Positions 32,501 to 44,627 of a stretch of 64,000 nucleotides of DNA are shown here, in pieces. Where the stretch lies: positions 3,720,001-3,784,000 of the forward strand of contig OZ024840.1 in assembly GCA_964017145.1 (NCBI GenBank). Reading direction: 5' to 3'. Within the stretch, counting starts at the first letter, position 1. Every line of letters starts with the position of its first letter. The notes beneath the pieces are model-generated. The model had not been told where the DNA came from. It made no database searches and was given only the letters and a program-made list of their open reading frames with translations. This DNA is from Agrocybe praecox (Eukaryota > Basidiomycota > Agaricomycetes > Agaricales > Agrocybaceae). A program made the translations under genes and the position numbers.

Positions 32501-32599
32501 CCGGATAATCAGTCTTTCTCATTCAAGAGGTGACCATAATTTTGCATACGCAGTCTTCAGTTTTGGACGAGCATTTGAAGTATTTGTAGGAACGGGCAT
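29545..32599 (-). CDS. utp13: U3 snoRNP WD40 protein Utp13 (TBL3)
   Basis: Utp13 is a subunit of the UTP-B complex of the nucleolar small-subunit processome, needed for 18S rRNA maturation. The start is ATG 32599 (MPVPTNTSNARPKLKTA). Two beta-propellers are readable through repeats such as YLASGSADGVVKVWDI, WLVSGGRDSVVLIWDL, VLVSGSKDKTARIWAP, FMFTGSQDRTIKMWDL, VLATGSGDHTVKLWSL and LVSTGSDGLVKLWNI. The C-terminal exon is the Utp13-specific helical domain: QDFMNYLSLHDYKRAIELAL, DLAKLLRFVRDWNTNAKTSQ and a final helix ending in an acidic tail. The total is about 900 residues over six or seven exons, the normal size. Confidence 0.93.
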
Positions 32600-33073
32600 A
32601 GTGGAAAAAAATACGAGCTAAATTCTGACCGTCGCTTGCCGATCACAAATTCTTAAAAATGTTGTTTGTCCATGTTACTCTAGCTCCAGTCGGCCTTACG
32701 TACTAGAATCCGAAATCCCTGAGTCTCAGTACAACAAATGTTCATGTCATTCATTCATTACCCTTCCACAAAAATGCAAGAAGTCATACAAAAAAAAAGA
32801 TCTACTGCTACATATCCTCCAATGGTTACATGTCGTGTCGCGATGAAGATACATAAAGATTCAAGTATTCAAGTGGACAACCTTCAAGTTGTACCGGAAC
32901 GATATAGCATTTGGAGGAGGTTAAGCCCGCAAGCCAAGCAAAATCGTCTGTCAGTTCGTCTAAATTACGTTCACTGGGTCGTAATCGCCCTGGGCGCGAT
33001 ATAAATATTGGGAGCAATGGAGGAAAAGACCTCCCGAGTGGCGTCCGAAACGTTAAGACGCCGGCACCCAGCA
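32600..33073. other. Intergenic region, Utp13 promoter
   Basis: This 474 bp gap lies between the Utp13 start and the forkhead gene end, both on the minus strand. Nothing coding is recognised. It should contain the Utp13 promoter and the forkhead 3' end. Confidence 0.35.
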
Positions 33074-35272
33074 TCAAGTTTGTCTGGAACGCGTTGGAGA
33101 GGCTTGTGAATGAGATGCGACAGCGTGGGCTTTGACCGCATAGTCACTCAAGGTACGTTCAGCGTGGCGTCTTCTTTCTGTCTCCGTCTCTTTCATCCTC
33201 TCGGCGTCCTTGCGTTTCGACGCCTCATGCTGCAGCATATCTTCGAGGTCCCTGACAGCCTCTCGAGACCTTGAGACCTCTAGATTGGCATGGGCCAGCT
33301 GTTCGGTTAGTTTCAACGAAGTTGAAACGGCTTCGGCGGATGTCCGTCGAAGAGACGCGATTTCTTGTCGCATATGTTCCAAGATATCCTCTTTGTCGTG
33401 GTTCAAAGCCGAGAAAGGAGGAAGAGAAAATATCGGTGCTGGTCTTGTGGCTACGAACGCTGTGGGCAGGGAACGTCGACGACGATGGCTGCGTTCAATT
33501 TCGTCTTCGCTTTCCATTTCGTCGTCTGAGACCGTGGGACCACCTATATCATTGGGTGCACCATCATCGGTCCCGGAAGAAGGTGGATATGAAGCCTCCC
33601 GACCAGAGGAAATGGGTGTGACGGGAGTTGAAGGCTTCCTAAGATGTTGTGGCGATTGTACACTTCGATGCGATTCTGGTTGGCGCTCGGAGAAAGGTGT
33701 CACTGGGGTGGAAGCCGCGGACGACTTGCGCCGCTGCAGTGCTGGTGGCATACTTCTGTGCTGGGACGACTCTGGGTGACGTTGTTGTAATTCTTGTCCA
33801 CGGTGCTGCAGAGCCTTTTGTCGGTTTTGTAAATCTTGCTGACGCTGAGCGTGTAATTGCGTAGGAGATTGTAATTGTGGAGGATGGTTCGTTGGCGGTG
33901 GTGGTGGCCTTGCCTGCTGCTGGTGTGATTGATGGTGCTGAGGTGGGACATGGACATGTACGGGCATGAATACAGGTTGTTGAGGTTGGTTCGTGATGGG
34001 TATATTTGTTTGTGAATGCTGAGATTGAGGCGGTGGTCGTGGTAAATATTGTGATGAAGGCTGGGCTGGATATCCTTGATGCTGATGCTGTAGGCGTTGT
34101 GCGGAGTTCATGCTGTACTGTAGCTGCAAAGCCTGTTGCTGCTGTGAATTCTGTAGTGAAATTTGTGAATACGGCTGTTGCTGGGGTTGTGGCTGAAATT
34201 GTGAAGGTGTGTGCAACGGGTTTCTTGTAAGTGGAGAAACAGGATATAAATTATGAACCGGTGGAGAAGGAATGGGAGGAGAAGGCGGAGGAGGATGGCT
34301 TTGAGGTTGGAATTGGAATCTGAAATTGGTCGGTGGTGGTTGCGCGAGAGCGATTTCGGTATTCCTTGGTGGAGAGTCAGGCTCCTCACCGTCCCTGAGC
34401 AACTTGACGCCTCTTTTCCTAGGGCGCTTCGTTCCCGGCGGAGCGAGCAAATTGACTGTCCAATAAGAGCCAAATCCGGGGTCAGTGACTGGTCGTGGTT
34501 GTCGTTCAAAGAGTCTATTCAGAGAAAGATGATGTCGGACAGATTGCTGTAATAGCATACGCAACAAAAATAACAAGGTTCTCATTGGCACGTGTAACAT
34601 AAACCAATTGTTTTGGAAGACACACCTTCCAAGTGTCTCCCGCCCCTCTGTAATATGGGTATTTGGTTTCCATTGCTGCGTATATTTCGCGAATAGTCAG
34701 TCGTTTCATGGGGCTTCCGAGAATGCAGCACCGCAAAATAACGGGCAGAGTATGTCCCGGCCGCCCATCCGTATCAGGCAAACAGGCCAAAGTATCTGGA
34801 CAATCGTCATGAGGCCTGTGGTTGTGAACCAAGTCTATCTTCTTATCGTGCCGTCGTGTTACCCTCCTCTTGGGAGTCGGTGGTTTCTCTACGATCTCGG
34901 TGGGCGCTGTCGTCTCCGCTCCAATAACTATTTGATCTTGCCGCTGATCTGCACTGGGAGGACGCTCTTCTGGAGTTAGTAGGTGTTCGTTTTCTGAGTT
35001 CTGCTCAGATTTGGCTCTAATGGCCGGGGATGGATCCTCAGAGCCGCCTTGATCAGAGGCTTCGAGTTCGTCAATTTCTTCATCCGAGTCTAAGGAGCCG
35101 TCCGTCTCTTCGTCTTCCGATGAAGACTCTGGTTCTTGCTCTGTAGCGACGACAGCAGATCTGATAAAATCCGCATGTTAGAACAGAAAGATATGGTCCC
35201 GATGAAGACATACTCGGGATCAATGTTGCTCGACGATGCTTGTGGGTTGAGTATATCGTCGAGAGTGGACAT
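33074..35272 (-). CDS. Forkhead (winged helix) transcription factor
   Basis: The start is ATG 35272 (MSTLDDILNPQASSSNIDPE), followed by an acidic segment (SSSEDEETDGSLDSDEEIDE). The forkhead domain is split by an intron. PVILRCCILGSPMKRLTIRE and KYPYYRGAGDTWK lie before it; QSVRHHLSLNRLFERQPRPV and GFGSYWTVNLLAP lie after it. HHLSLN is the recognition helix, where most family members read RHNLSLN. A basic patch (KRPRKRGVKLLRDG) follows, then ~250 residues rich in Gln and Pro, and a C-terminal coiled coil (SLRRTSAEAVSTSLKLTEQL). About 680 residues. A nuclear regulator; target genes cannot be deduced. The Zn2Cys6 gene ends 210 bp upstream on the same strand. Confidence 0.9.
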
Positions 35273-35482
35273 GTAGGCGCTGAGGACAACGTAGGACAAA
35301 CAAGTGGGAATCGCCAATGGTGGGTCCACGATTGTCCAAGGGTGATTGCGAATTTCGGCTCTAGCGGACGTTACATAATAACCCAGTTCTTTCTCATTGT
35401 CTCCTTTTTGGAACGAGATTATCACACCCACAAGTGATCATATCATTAGATTAGAATTACATTGCACTACATATAGTTTTCC

Positions 35483-38400
35483 TCACATCCCATACTGCCC
35501 AAAGTCATATGTATAGTTCAAACCACTGCTGCTGTTGCTGTTATTGTTGTTCGCTATCCCATATTCCCCCGTCATCACTGGCGTGGGGAGATTTTGCTCC
35601 CAATTAGTAGAATTCCCACCGGAATTCATTGCTTGCAGGTTAGTGAAGTCCGCTGTATTTCCTGGATACGGTTGATTGTCCGTAGGGGGTGGCATGCTTT
35701 GGCTCATCCGAGGCCACCATTCATACCCTGGGAAATAAGATGTCGACGGTTCGGCTCCAGGTATTTCCAGTCCCAACATGTGTGCCATTAGGCGTGTGCT
35801 GATGTCCTGCACCCCATTGGCATCCGTGATAATGATGTTACCGCTGTTATTATTGTTGTTGTTGTTGTTCACAGGACCATAATCTGCTGTCCCAGGAGAG
35901 CGATACTGATCCCGGGGAACGTAGTCCGCCGATTTGTCTTCACCAAACGCATCCCGTGCTCCCCTCTTATTCCGATCAACATACTGAACCTGCTGTGCTG
36001 GCAGCTGGGGTGTTGTTTGTTCGTTCGTTCGTAAATGAACGCCATTCAAAAGTTCCCAAGCACGCGAAGCGCTAGGCCACACGGTCTGTACAAGGTGGAT
36101 AAACAAAGAATTCACACGGGCAGTGCCAAATTACATACCCCCATTTCTTTAAGAGCAGTCATGCAGTTCTGAAGCGCGACATTGGCTTCGATGCTATCGG
36201 GGCGCAAGGTCACTGCAATGTCATGATAAGCGATAAATTCAACAAAAATCAACACGTTTCGAGATATTACCTGTCAAAATGTGCATTATTCTGGGTTCAC
36301 AAGGTTAATATCCATCAACAACACCATCGATAAGTGGACGTACGATGCCGCTAAAAGATATGATGTTACAAATGGAGATGCCCTTCTCATGGTAAATGTG
36401 TCCCGGTATTGTGTCACTGGAATCAAAGGAAGCAATTTAATAAACCATATATCCCAACTCAATTAACGATTTCATACTGAGGTTGGCAATATGACAAGCA
36501 GCACTATGTGCAAGGTCAAAGGCTCTTGTGCTTGTTGTCGACCGTCGAGAGGGTTCATTCTTTCTAAAAAAAGATCGTTAGGTTACATTTGTGTACATCG
36601 TATGTTTTTATTAGCTCACCCTCGCCAATTCGGTATACTTCACTTCGTCAACTTTATTAAGACATACAAATCCAATAAAAAAACTCACAACGCTCGATAA
36701 AGCAATAACACTGCGCCCCAGTAGCGGAGGTGCAGATATATTAGCTGGGGTGGGGGCGATAACTTCTTCGACGATAATTCAAGCCGAAGTTCTTCGGGAA
36801 GGGTGATAAGCCATTGATCCAACCGACTCTCCAGGTCAATCAACATGGTTTGCCTCGGCACATTCGTTGTCACTTGCACCGGATATATTTGCGTCACAAT
36901 AGCCCCCGTAATAACGGCTTTTTTACGAATTATTAATAAACTCCAACAGTGCAAAAAGGGACAAGTGATCGTTACCTAATCTCGATGTAGCGCAAAAGAC
37001 GCTCATAGTCCGGCCCGGTACAGGAGGATAAGAAATGTTGTTTTTGGTCAATAAAGGTTGCCAAGGCTGTCGGTCCTCCATCTAGCAGGACATGAGTAGA
37101 ACTTCAGTAGCCGAGTTTGAATTACTCACTGGATCAACATTCGGTAGAGGCGTCTCGAAGTCACCGTCTTTGATCATGATTGGCCGTCCCATGTAGAAGG
37201 ACCCATATCTGATTCCGTATTTAGTTGATCATCGAACACATCATAACGGAAAACAAACCTGTCTGTCTGTACACATACCCACCATATCTGCCGACGTGTT
37301 TGCGTCTCTTCAGGAGAAAAAAGGTCGTGTCCGTGCATCTTCCAACTTGAGGAATCGCAATTGAGGCCAAGATCGTAAGCCTTAGATGGAGATTAATTCA
37401 TTCTCATTCTCTCCCTCTCATGGTTCGTCAAGGGATGCGTACCATGCGAATTCCCATACCTTATCAAGCTGTTAGAATCATGATACATCAATTTTCTGTT
37501 ATAATAGCTCACCGATAAATATCCACCCTTGCTCCATCGAACCTATTCCGAACTCTCGGTATCCCAAAAGCATCAAAGACTGTACCGTAGAGGGTCGCGA
37601 TATGTGGAATAATTTGGCTGGATGTCAATACGGGTTAGAGAGTTGTTTTTGAATTTGATGTATGAAGGGAAACTGACTCAAAATATTTCGCGCGCTGTCT
37701 AGGTATTCCCATCCTGCGTCCCACATTTTGCCATCCGGAGGATCAGTTTGATCCTCGTCTGTGAAACGTGCTGCAACCGCAAACATGGAGAAAAGAAGCA
37801 AACGGGTGACTTCTTGTGTTGGTTCCGGCCTTGGTGAAGAATAAGTGGAACCCGAGCTTAAGTACGGAGAATCCCTGTAATCATTGTTATCACTGTAAAA
37901 CGACATGAGAGTTTATAAGACAGCCAAGTGAAAGGCTTGCTAACTTTCGTTTCCTATTAATCGGATTCCATTAGGACTGAATTCATTTGGGGAACGGGGA
38001 AACAATGTACCTGGAATGGTATTCCGCCAAGAATCGAGATTTATGGACCACAGGAAATACTGGGTGTATGTAGGTAAAGTAGAGCTCTATGAGCCGGTCT
38101 TGAACACTTTGTGGGGGTAGGTCGACATATGTCTGCCCGAGAGGGTAAGAATTTTGGATTCCGAACTTCGAAGCCGGCCAAACTCGGGCCATAGGCAAAC
38201 GCCTGCAGATATCAGCAAGGAAAATGCTGAACCGGAGTAAAGACATACCATATACCGCCTTCTATTCTATCATCGGTACGTTCACTACGACCAAGAAGGT
38301 GCAATCCACTGGCTTGTCCATGGAAACGGACCTTTTGTTTGTCAACTTTATGAAACAAGAAATTAAAAAAATAGATCAAGGGGCGTACCTCTTGATTCTC

Positions 38401-39504
38401 ATCTAATGACAATTGACCCATCTCTTCCGTAGTTCCTTTTACGTCTTCTGTTTCTTCTATTTCCACGTTCAGAGGGAAACAATTTATATAGAATAATGCA
38501 AGTTCCTCACCAGGTGTTGGGTCTATTGTATAGAGAGAATTCCAGTTGGGCGGTTCTTGATCGTCATTTAGCCTCCTCCTCCGTGATACAGGTCCCCCGC
38601 CATCGTCTGGAATCCTAGAACTACTACTTGTGCTTGGGCCAAAGGATAATCGTTTTGACAGGTTATCTTGCCACTCTTTTGTTGGGACAACAGCAAGACC
38701 GTGATCTTGAGACAGATTTTAAGTCAGCTGGGAGTGGAATATATGTGATAATTCTCACCTTGGTTCGAAGAGACTATCTCCCGAGATACGCGCGATTGTC
38801 TCCGGGCCCTCGACGAATCAGCAGCGGATTCATTGCTCTTCAATATCGATGCGAAAAAGTCTTCCTTGGTGGCGTCTGCTCTTCGATTTCGGCGTCCGGA
38901 CGGACCCTACGCATGTTGTTTTTAGACTCAGAACGAAGAGGGCTAGGGAAAGCGACAAACGTATGGTCCCGAATCTACCCTCCCAAGTATTTCTCGAGCT
39001 AAGTCGTCTTGTCGAAGATCAGAGACAACACTCTGGACTCGTTGATCGGGACACTGTAGAATAGCGCCAAGGAGCGCCTCTACTTGATGCCAACGCTGTT
39101 CAATGGCGTGAATGTAACCTTTCGGAGGTCCACGCTTATAACTGGGTCCTATTGTTGACGTTGAGCAACAATACCGAGAAGTAGATTCAAGGACATTTAC
39201 CCAGAAATGTGCAAGCTGTGGTACTTTAGGTCAGACGAGACATTGACGGGGTAGGAATAACAATGACCTACCTGTCCCAGTTAATGCGCAACTCTTACAC
39301 ATTTTTGAGTCCTCTGGACTTCTCTCGCATTTGCTTTTCGTTTTGCGACATTGATCACAAGCTAGAATTGACGATCATGAAGCAATGCGGAGGATGTAAA
39401 CCGGCAAGGTACGAACCTCGGCTACTTCGTTTTCTCGAAGTTGCTTGTTGGTCCTCTTGATGGACTTGGTCTTCATCGGACGGATCAGTGTCATGCCATT
39501 CCAT
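35483..39504 (-). CDS. Zn(II)2Cys6 transcription factor
   Basis: The start is ATG 39504 (MEWHDTDPSDEDQVHQEDQQ). The binuclear zinc cluster is spread over short exons: CDQCRKTKSKCER, then CKSCALTGTACTFLGPSYKR, then the linker GPPKGYIHAIEQRWHQVEAL. Further exons carry the fungal-specific transcription factor domain, including RLIELYFTYIHPVFPVVHKS and LLLFSMFAVAARFTDED, then a helical part with DLESRLDQWLITLPEELR. The last exon has an Asn run (VNNNNNNNNSGN) and a Gly/Asn-rich tail ending YTYDFGQYGM at 35483. A dozen or more exons span 4 kb. It would regulate metabolism or nutrient use, as the family commonly does. The linker is of a type common among Agaricomycete regulators, and no specific orthologue is claimed. 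Interior exons near 36.1-37.6 kb are the least certain. Confidence 0.85.
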
Positions 39505-40161
39505 TTTAAATTATGGGCAGAAACCAGGTGAGAGTTGGGGTAAGAGAAAGAAAGGATGATGGCAAGCCGCGGTCATAATTGAAATACTGATTTGGGCCTG
39601 AGACAACCTGAGACGCGAAATACCACGCACGTGAGCGCTTGTCATAGACTATCTAGCCGACCTCAGCCGCCCTGGCTTAAACAACAAGCAATGCTTCCTT
39701 AGAACACATCCATTAAACTATCCTTGTACAGGCACTATCCTTATGTAAAACAGAGGATGAGCGCATCAGAACCTATATGTCGGGGAGATAAGTGGCATTG
39801 CAATTTATGTACTATGTACATTGTCTCATTGCCAACTCATCGCATCATTCTGCACATTGACTACAGGAACGACAAACGATTTCTTTCCCGTTTTTTTGCT
39901 TAAAATATGCATCCAAAAATATTTAGTTGACTCTTCTTCCAATGCTCGACACACCACCACGTTCCAGTGTGGGACCGCCAGGTTATAAAAAGTGTCACTG
40001 CGAAATGCGCAGAGGTATATTATCTTCGGTTATCTTCTGGCTCCAGAAGAGTCATGCGGCTGTTCATATCACTGTGCTCCATATAACTCAGTTCCAGGAG
40101 ATCCGTGAAACGCCGTTGGGAAATCTTCTCTTTTGCATGCTATAGATAATACAAGATACCC
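39505..40161. other. Intergenic region upstream of the Zn2Cys6 gene
   Basis: This 657 bp gap lies between the Zn2Cys6 start and the NIPSNAP gene end. No gene is supported. It should hold the regulator's promoter. Confidence 0.35.
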
Positions 40162-41347
40162 TCATTTGAGGGGACTGAACGAAAGTGGCGAAAGAATGAA
40201 AGCGTCCATAGTATTGGTTAGTTGTGCCGTCTGCCAAAAATATCACAATGAATCCTCTTTTTACAGTAATGGAACAGCAGACCTTGGAAACCGTCTCTGC
40301 CCAACCATCGATCTGCCACGCCTTCTCTCTCACTTCCTTCCGAGTTTGTAGGTCCCTAAAGAGCATTAAGTCGGTCGAATCAAAATAGACAAATCATTGT
40401 CGACTCACGGATATTGCCACATATGATGAACTTGATGAAGGTTTCCGACTTGCGAAAACCAAGCTCCAACAGGTGCAACCGACTTACGTCGTGCTTCTAT
40501 ACCTCTTCTCCTATGATAAATGAGTTCATGTTCTGGTAAAACTCGGAGACAGGGAGGAGTACCATGTGTTCTCCCATTCCAGAAGAGTACCGGCCTTCAA
40601 TTGATAGCTTCTCAACTCAAAGATACCTCCTTCCGCATGGGGAGGAGCCGTAGGCAGAATAGCAAACTCCTGGTTTAGTTGATGTGACCTAGACATCAGG
40701 AAAGGAAGCATGGCTTTGTACGTGTCGAGGTGCTGGAAAAAAACCTCATAAGCAAGCTCTCGATCTATATTTAACAGAGCCCAAATTGCACCTCTGAAGT
40801 TTTAACAAGGCGGGTTGTCTTGTCATATCCTGCATAGTTCTCGTATTCAAGAATGTGGATGAACGCATCCTGATCCCCCACAATAGTCTCCCAATTCCCT
40901 GTGAGTTTGACATGAAGTCTGCTGTCCTCCTGAATACCTTTGTAGTAGCGTTCTCTGTGAGTTGCAATTAAGTGCTAAAGCAAACATCTTAACAGTAGTT
41001 CTCCTTACGCGGCTTTCTTATATTCCTCAATTTTGTCGGGTTTGACGCGATGAGCTGTGGACAAGTATCAAGAAAGTCCGTGGCATACGGTATTGTACAA
41101 ACTCACTTTCAAAGCCATGGATATATTTACCCCGTCCGACAAGTCGGGAATGCTGTTGTATCTCGAGGTCCCCGGCCTGTTTGGCTTCTGGTGAGCCATG
41201 CAGCAAAGACTGAGTGGGATTTGAACTTGAGCCACTAGTTGGGTCTAGCAACGATGAATAAACAATAGTTACCTGCACTGAAATGCCACGTTTAGTCGCG
41301 GCTACTACTCCAGGCGTCGCAACACGAAGAGCCTTCGTAGAGAACAT
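40162..41347 (-). CDS. NIPSNAP family mitochondrial protein
   Basis: NIPSNAP proteins are mitochondrial proteins linked in animals to mitophagy signalling; the fungal role is unclear. The start is ATG 41347 (MFSTKALRVATPGVVAATKR), a basic presequence-like N-terminus. Exons carry SLLHGSPEAKQAGDLEIQQH, SRLVGRGKYIHGFE, then HRVKPDKIEEYKKAAERYY, VKLTGNWETIVGDQDAFIHI, LEYENYAGYD and GIFELRSYQLKAGTLLEWEN, which are the paired ferredoxin-like NIPSNAP domains. The final exon reads TAQLTNTMDAFILSPLSFSP and stops at 40162, the usual C-terminus. About 300 residues over seven or so exons. Confidence 0.9.
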
Positions 41348-41625
41348 AGTGAGGTTGGTCGAAAATGGGTTTCAATACTATAAAGAATGAGGAAGAGGGG
41401 CGGCGTAAAGTCACATCGCCGCACGCTCTCGCTTGTGTTCTGACCGCAACCCCAACTTGGCATGACGTAAGCGGGGCTATGAATAGGAGCTGGCCTGGTT
41501 TTGCATACATTTTCTGACCTATGCTCTCCTATAATCTACATTTCATTGAAAGTATTATATAGCTGAAATATTCGGAAAGAAAACCTGTATTGTAATTCGC
41601 GGGGGCTGGTACCCTACCCTTGCCC

Positions 41626-43290
41626 CTATTTGAGCCTATCGTTAATATGCTCAACATAAATCTCACTAACGGTCCAACGATATGGCATGTCCTTTAACAG
41701 CGACAGCCGAATAGACCGTGTAGTGCTAGGCAGAAGGGCTGTTTTACACGTACTCAAACAACATTCTGCCAGCTCGGACTTGTCCGCATCCGTAACGTCG
41801 GACTCCTTACAAAAAAGCGGAGAACTCCATCGTTCCTGTAAATTTATCAATACTAGGTTGGACGAGACAAGATAATGAACATGCCCAAATTTTTCCATCT
41901 TGAGATATGTCGATAATCGTATTCTGGAGAATCATTTCGGTGTCTCGTCCCACGACCAATACAAGCACCAGATTCCCGGAAGAAACGGTTCGCACTAAAT
42001 CCAATAAAATCCACTCATTACTTTTCGCATCTATAAAGCCAAACCCATTATATAATCGATAGACCTGTGCACAGATTGGCCTACTTACCTGCGGGACTAC
42101 GGAAGACCGTATCGTATCGGCCATCGACAGCGTTCGAAGGTGGGAAATCGAGATAATGTACCTTCTTCTTCTCTCCCAGCTCGACTAATCTCCTCTTCTC
42201 AACATCGAGAATATCACTAGCAGCGAACACCGGTATGTCTATAAAGTCCGGCAACAGCTTGATGGAGGTTTGGAAGATACATAAGTCCCGGTGACATGGG
42301 GCGCGAGAGACATCTACGGCTTCACCCGTATGTCGTATGTATGGAAGGATTCTATCTTTCGCTTGAGTGCTTGAATCTAATAGTTCCGTGGCTCTGACCT
42401 GTGTTCATTTTTTCAGTAATGAGAACCAGAAAGCAACGGAAATCACCAACGATATGGCGATTGTTTCTCTCTTCGCCTTCGGTCCCGGCTGTGAAAGCTA
42501 CACCCTCTCCGAGAGGGATTCCAGGGTCAAACCATCTTTCTGGGATATGGTTGCCAAGTATAGTGAAGTAGTTATCAGCCATTTCATGTTCCTCTTTTGA
42601 TAATTGCAATTTTTCTAGTAGCGACAAAAATGTTGAAGCCGACGCGCGCTTTATCATCGTTCCATAGCCTAGCCACGCGAACGTCGTTTCTATACTTGGG
42701 GGTACAGCAATTTCGCGAAGCTGACTAGCAAGCATTTCATCAGGGGGCTGAAGGTGAACAGATAGTACATTGCTGTCATCCATTCGGGCGGCCAGGGCTC
42801 GGATAATATTAGGTTGGACGAGATAATCGTCGTCCTGTACATCTTTAGATTGCACTGGCAGAAATTCACCAAAAATTACTAACCTGAATGAAGCAAAGCA
42901 AAGTTTTCGCCCGAGTGCAAGCCATGTAACGAGCTTGGAAGTATAGATTCACAGGAGAATTTATAATAACAAGTCGAGATTCCGGACATGTTATATTGGT
43001 AAAGTCCTGTATGTGAATTATCCATATAAGTGGCCAAATCACAGAAGCAACATAGGAACACCGCATACAGAATATGAGATGGGATTTGGATTGTTATTCC
43101 AGACAATAATGCTATGAACCACATCATCCAATAGGTTTTCACAGATAGTAGAGCTGATTTTTTTAACGTTCGAGAAACGGGACCAGTTGAGAACGACAAC
43201 AGTTGTTTTCAAGTTAGACGGCGTGTTCTGGGTCACAAAAAGGGTCAATATAGATACGACCCCAAAGATAATGCTAATATATGAGAGCAT
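41626..43290 (-). CDS. Glycosyltransferase-like type II membrane protein
   Basis: The start is ATG 43290 (MLSYISIIFGVVSILTLFVT), a signal anchor. The catalytic half resembles exostosin/GT64-like fungal transferases: TVVVLNWSRFSNVKKI, DDVVHSIIVWNNNPNPIS, CPESRLVIINSPVNLYFQAR, then FIQDDDYLVQPNIIRALAAR with a DxD-type metal site (DDD), TFAWLGYGTMIKRASASTFL and ADNYFTILGNHIPERWFDPG. The C-terminal half has YNGFGFIDAKSNEWILLDLV and VVGRDTEMILQNTIIDISQD, which looks like a discoidin-type beta-sandwich. Several exons, roughly 480 residues. A Golgi role in glycan synthesis is inferred. The family assignment is from motif pattern and memory, and could be another GT-A group. Confidence 0.65.
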
Positions 43291-43508
43291 CGTAAGCTAT
43301 GACGCGTTCATTAGTTAGACCTAAATCGCAAGTCGAAGGAAGAACTCAAGAAAGGTCGCCAGAATTGAACTCGTACCACCCGACTGAGCGTGAGAATTTC
43401 TTGCTTCTCTGAGCGTACGCACACCTGTACCATGCCAATGAAATGCCAAAATACAACTTGTTGGAGTCAAAGTAGGAATATGTAACAAAGAGAACATGCG
43501 AGTGTAAA

Positions 43509-44355
43509 TCAATCCATTCGTCCTTTCAAAGTACGAGTAATCACTTTGTCTTTGGTTCTGTAAAGTGAGAGGCACGGGTTTAGCAACTAACTTAAAACAC
43601 AGTAAGCTGTTTACTCACATTACATGTACCACACACCCCCAACCTGAGAACGCATCACGATCAACAGCATTCATTAGCGTCTGCGATATGGTCTCGAAGA
43701 GATCCTCAGGTTCCAGATCAGGCTCCCATAGACCTTCAGCAACACCGTACAACTTTGTACTAGCCGTTCCTGCAACGACAAAGTCCTTCGCAAAGTTTAG
43801 GCACCCAATCAGATCGGTTGCGGCAATGAAGGGTTTATATGCGCCTGTTGGTGTCTTTGAAATGCCCGCCATGACTGGCTCGATGAAGTATGGTCCAAAT
43901 CGATGTTCGTAAAGTGTGGACGATACAAGGTGGGCGAAGGTTTCTGGCGCGATCTCTCTTTCCTCCTTGATGGTATACATGTTCAGTCTGAAGCGTAAAC
44001 GTTCGTGTCTGTCATTGCAATTATAAGCATGGAGGAGGGGGTTGATATTCACCAATAACCTACAATGTCGTAACGTCTGTTGCAAGTCCTGGCATTCCAA
44101 GGAAGATGCGATCTGTTACAGGAAATATCTACATAGCGTGTCACTCAAGCGCCTTTGAGAAAAGGGAAAGCTTTACATACCCTTTGGAAGTTACTTGAGA
44201 TCCCTAGTGCTTGATTTCCCAATCGCAAGTCCGATGCAATGGCGACACATTCTTTTCCTACCATGGCGATTACGGAGCCACCGTTGTGATCCATGATTGA
44301 CTAGCACATCAGACATTAGAATTTGGAAGATCGTTTTAAAATTTGAGCTCACCAT
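43509..44355 (-). CDS. pup3: 20S proteasome subunit beta-3
   Basis: This is a structural, non-catalytic subunit of the proteasome core beta ring. The ATG (44353-44355) stands alone in the first coding exon. After a ~50 bp intron the protein continues SIMDHNGGSVIAMVGKECVA and SDLRLGNQALGISSNFQR. Later exons carry RLRFRLNMYTIKEEREIAPE, YEHRFGPYFIEPVMAGISKT, DLIGCLNFAKDFVVAGTAST and LFETISQTLMNAVDRDAFSG. The last exon reads TKDKVITRTLKGRMD, the family's standard end, with stop at 43509. About 205 residues. There is no Thr active-site processing, as expected for beta-3. It shares a 272 bp divergent region with the MoaA-MoaC gene. Confidence 0.95.
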
Positions 44356-44627
44356 GTTGAAATAGTTATACTTGAGTTGTACGGAAGAAAATGAGGAAGG
44401 ATATGTGCAATTACGCGTCAAGAGCGCTGCTTTCGAGGTGACGCGTCTATCTGTAACAAGGTGTTGTCACGCGACTGCCGGGCCGGGAGCAATATCATTT
44501 CTTCTTAACCCTTTCATGCCCACGCTCGCCATACAGTGCCGCAGAAAGCGGCGATTGTCATGTCTTTCTAAGACGAAGCGAGCCATGACAAACTCTTAAT
44601 ATCTCTCCTAACCTGATTCTCTATAAC
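44356..44627. promoter_or_regulatory. Bidirectional promoter, proteasome beta-3 and MoaA-MoaC
   Basis: 272 bp separate the opposite ATGs at 44355 (minus) and 44628 (plus). The centre carries two GACGCGTC/ACGCGTC-type blocks (near 44415-44421 and 44440-44448) containing the MluI-like ACGCGT core, and a GTCACGCGAC block near 44466. These may bind a shared factor. No TATA box is apparent. Confidence 0.4.

Noticed and set aside
33210..33779. 189-codon plus-strand open frame
   Set aside because: It is antisense to the coiled-coil part of the forkhead gene.
36281..36700. Plus-strand open frames within the Zn2Cys6 locus
   Set aside because: They overlap introns and exons of the minus-strand regulator and show no domain.
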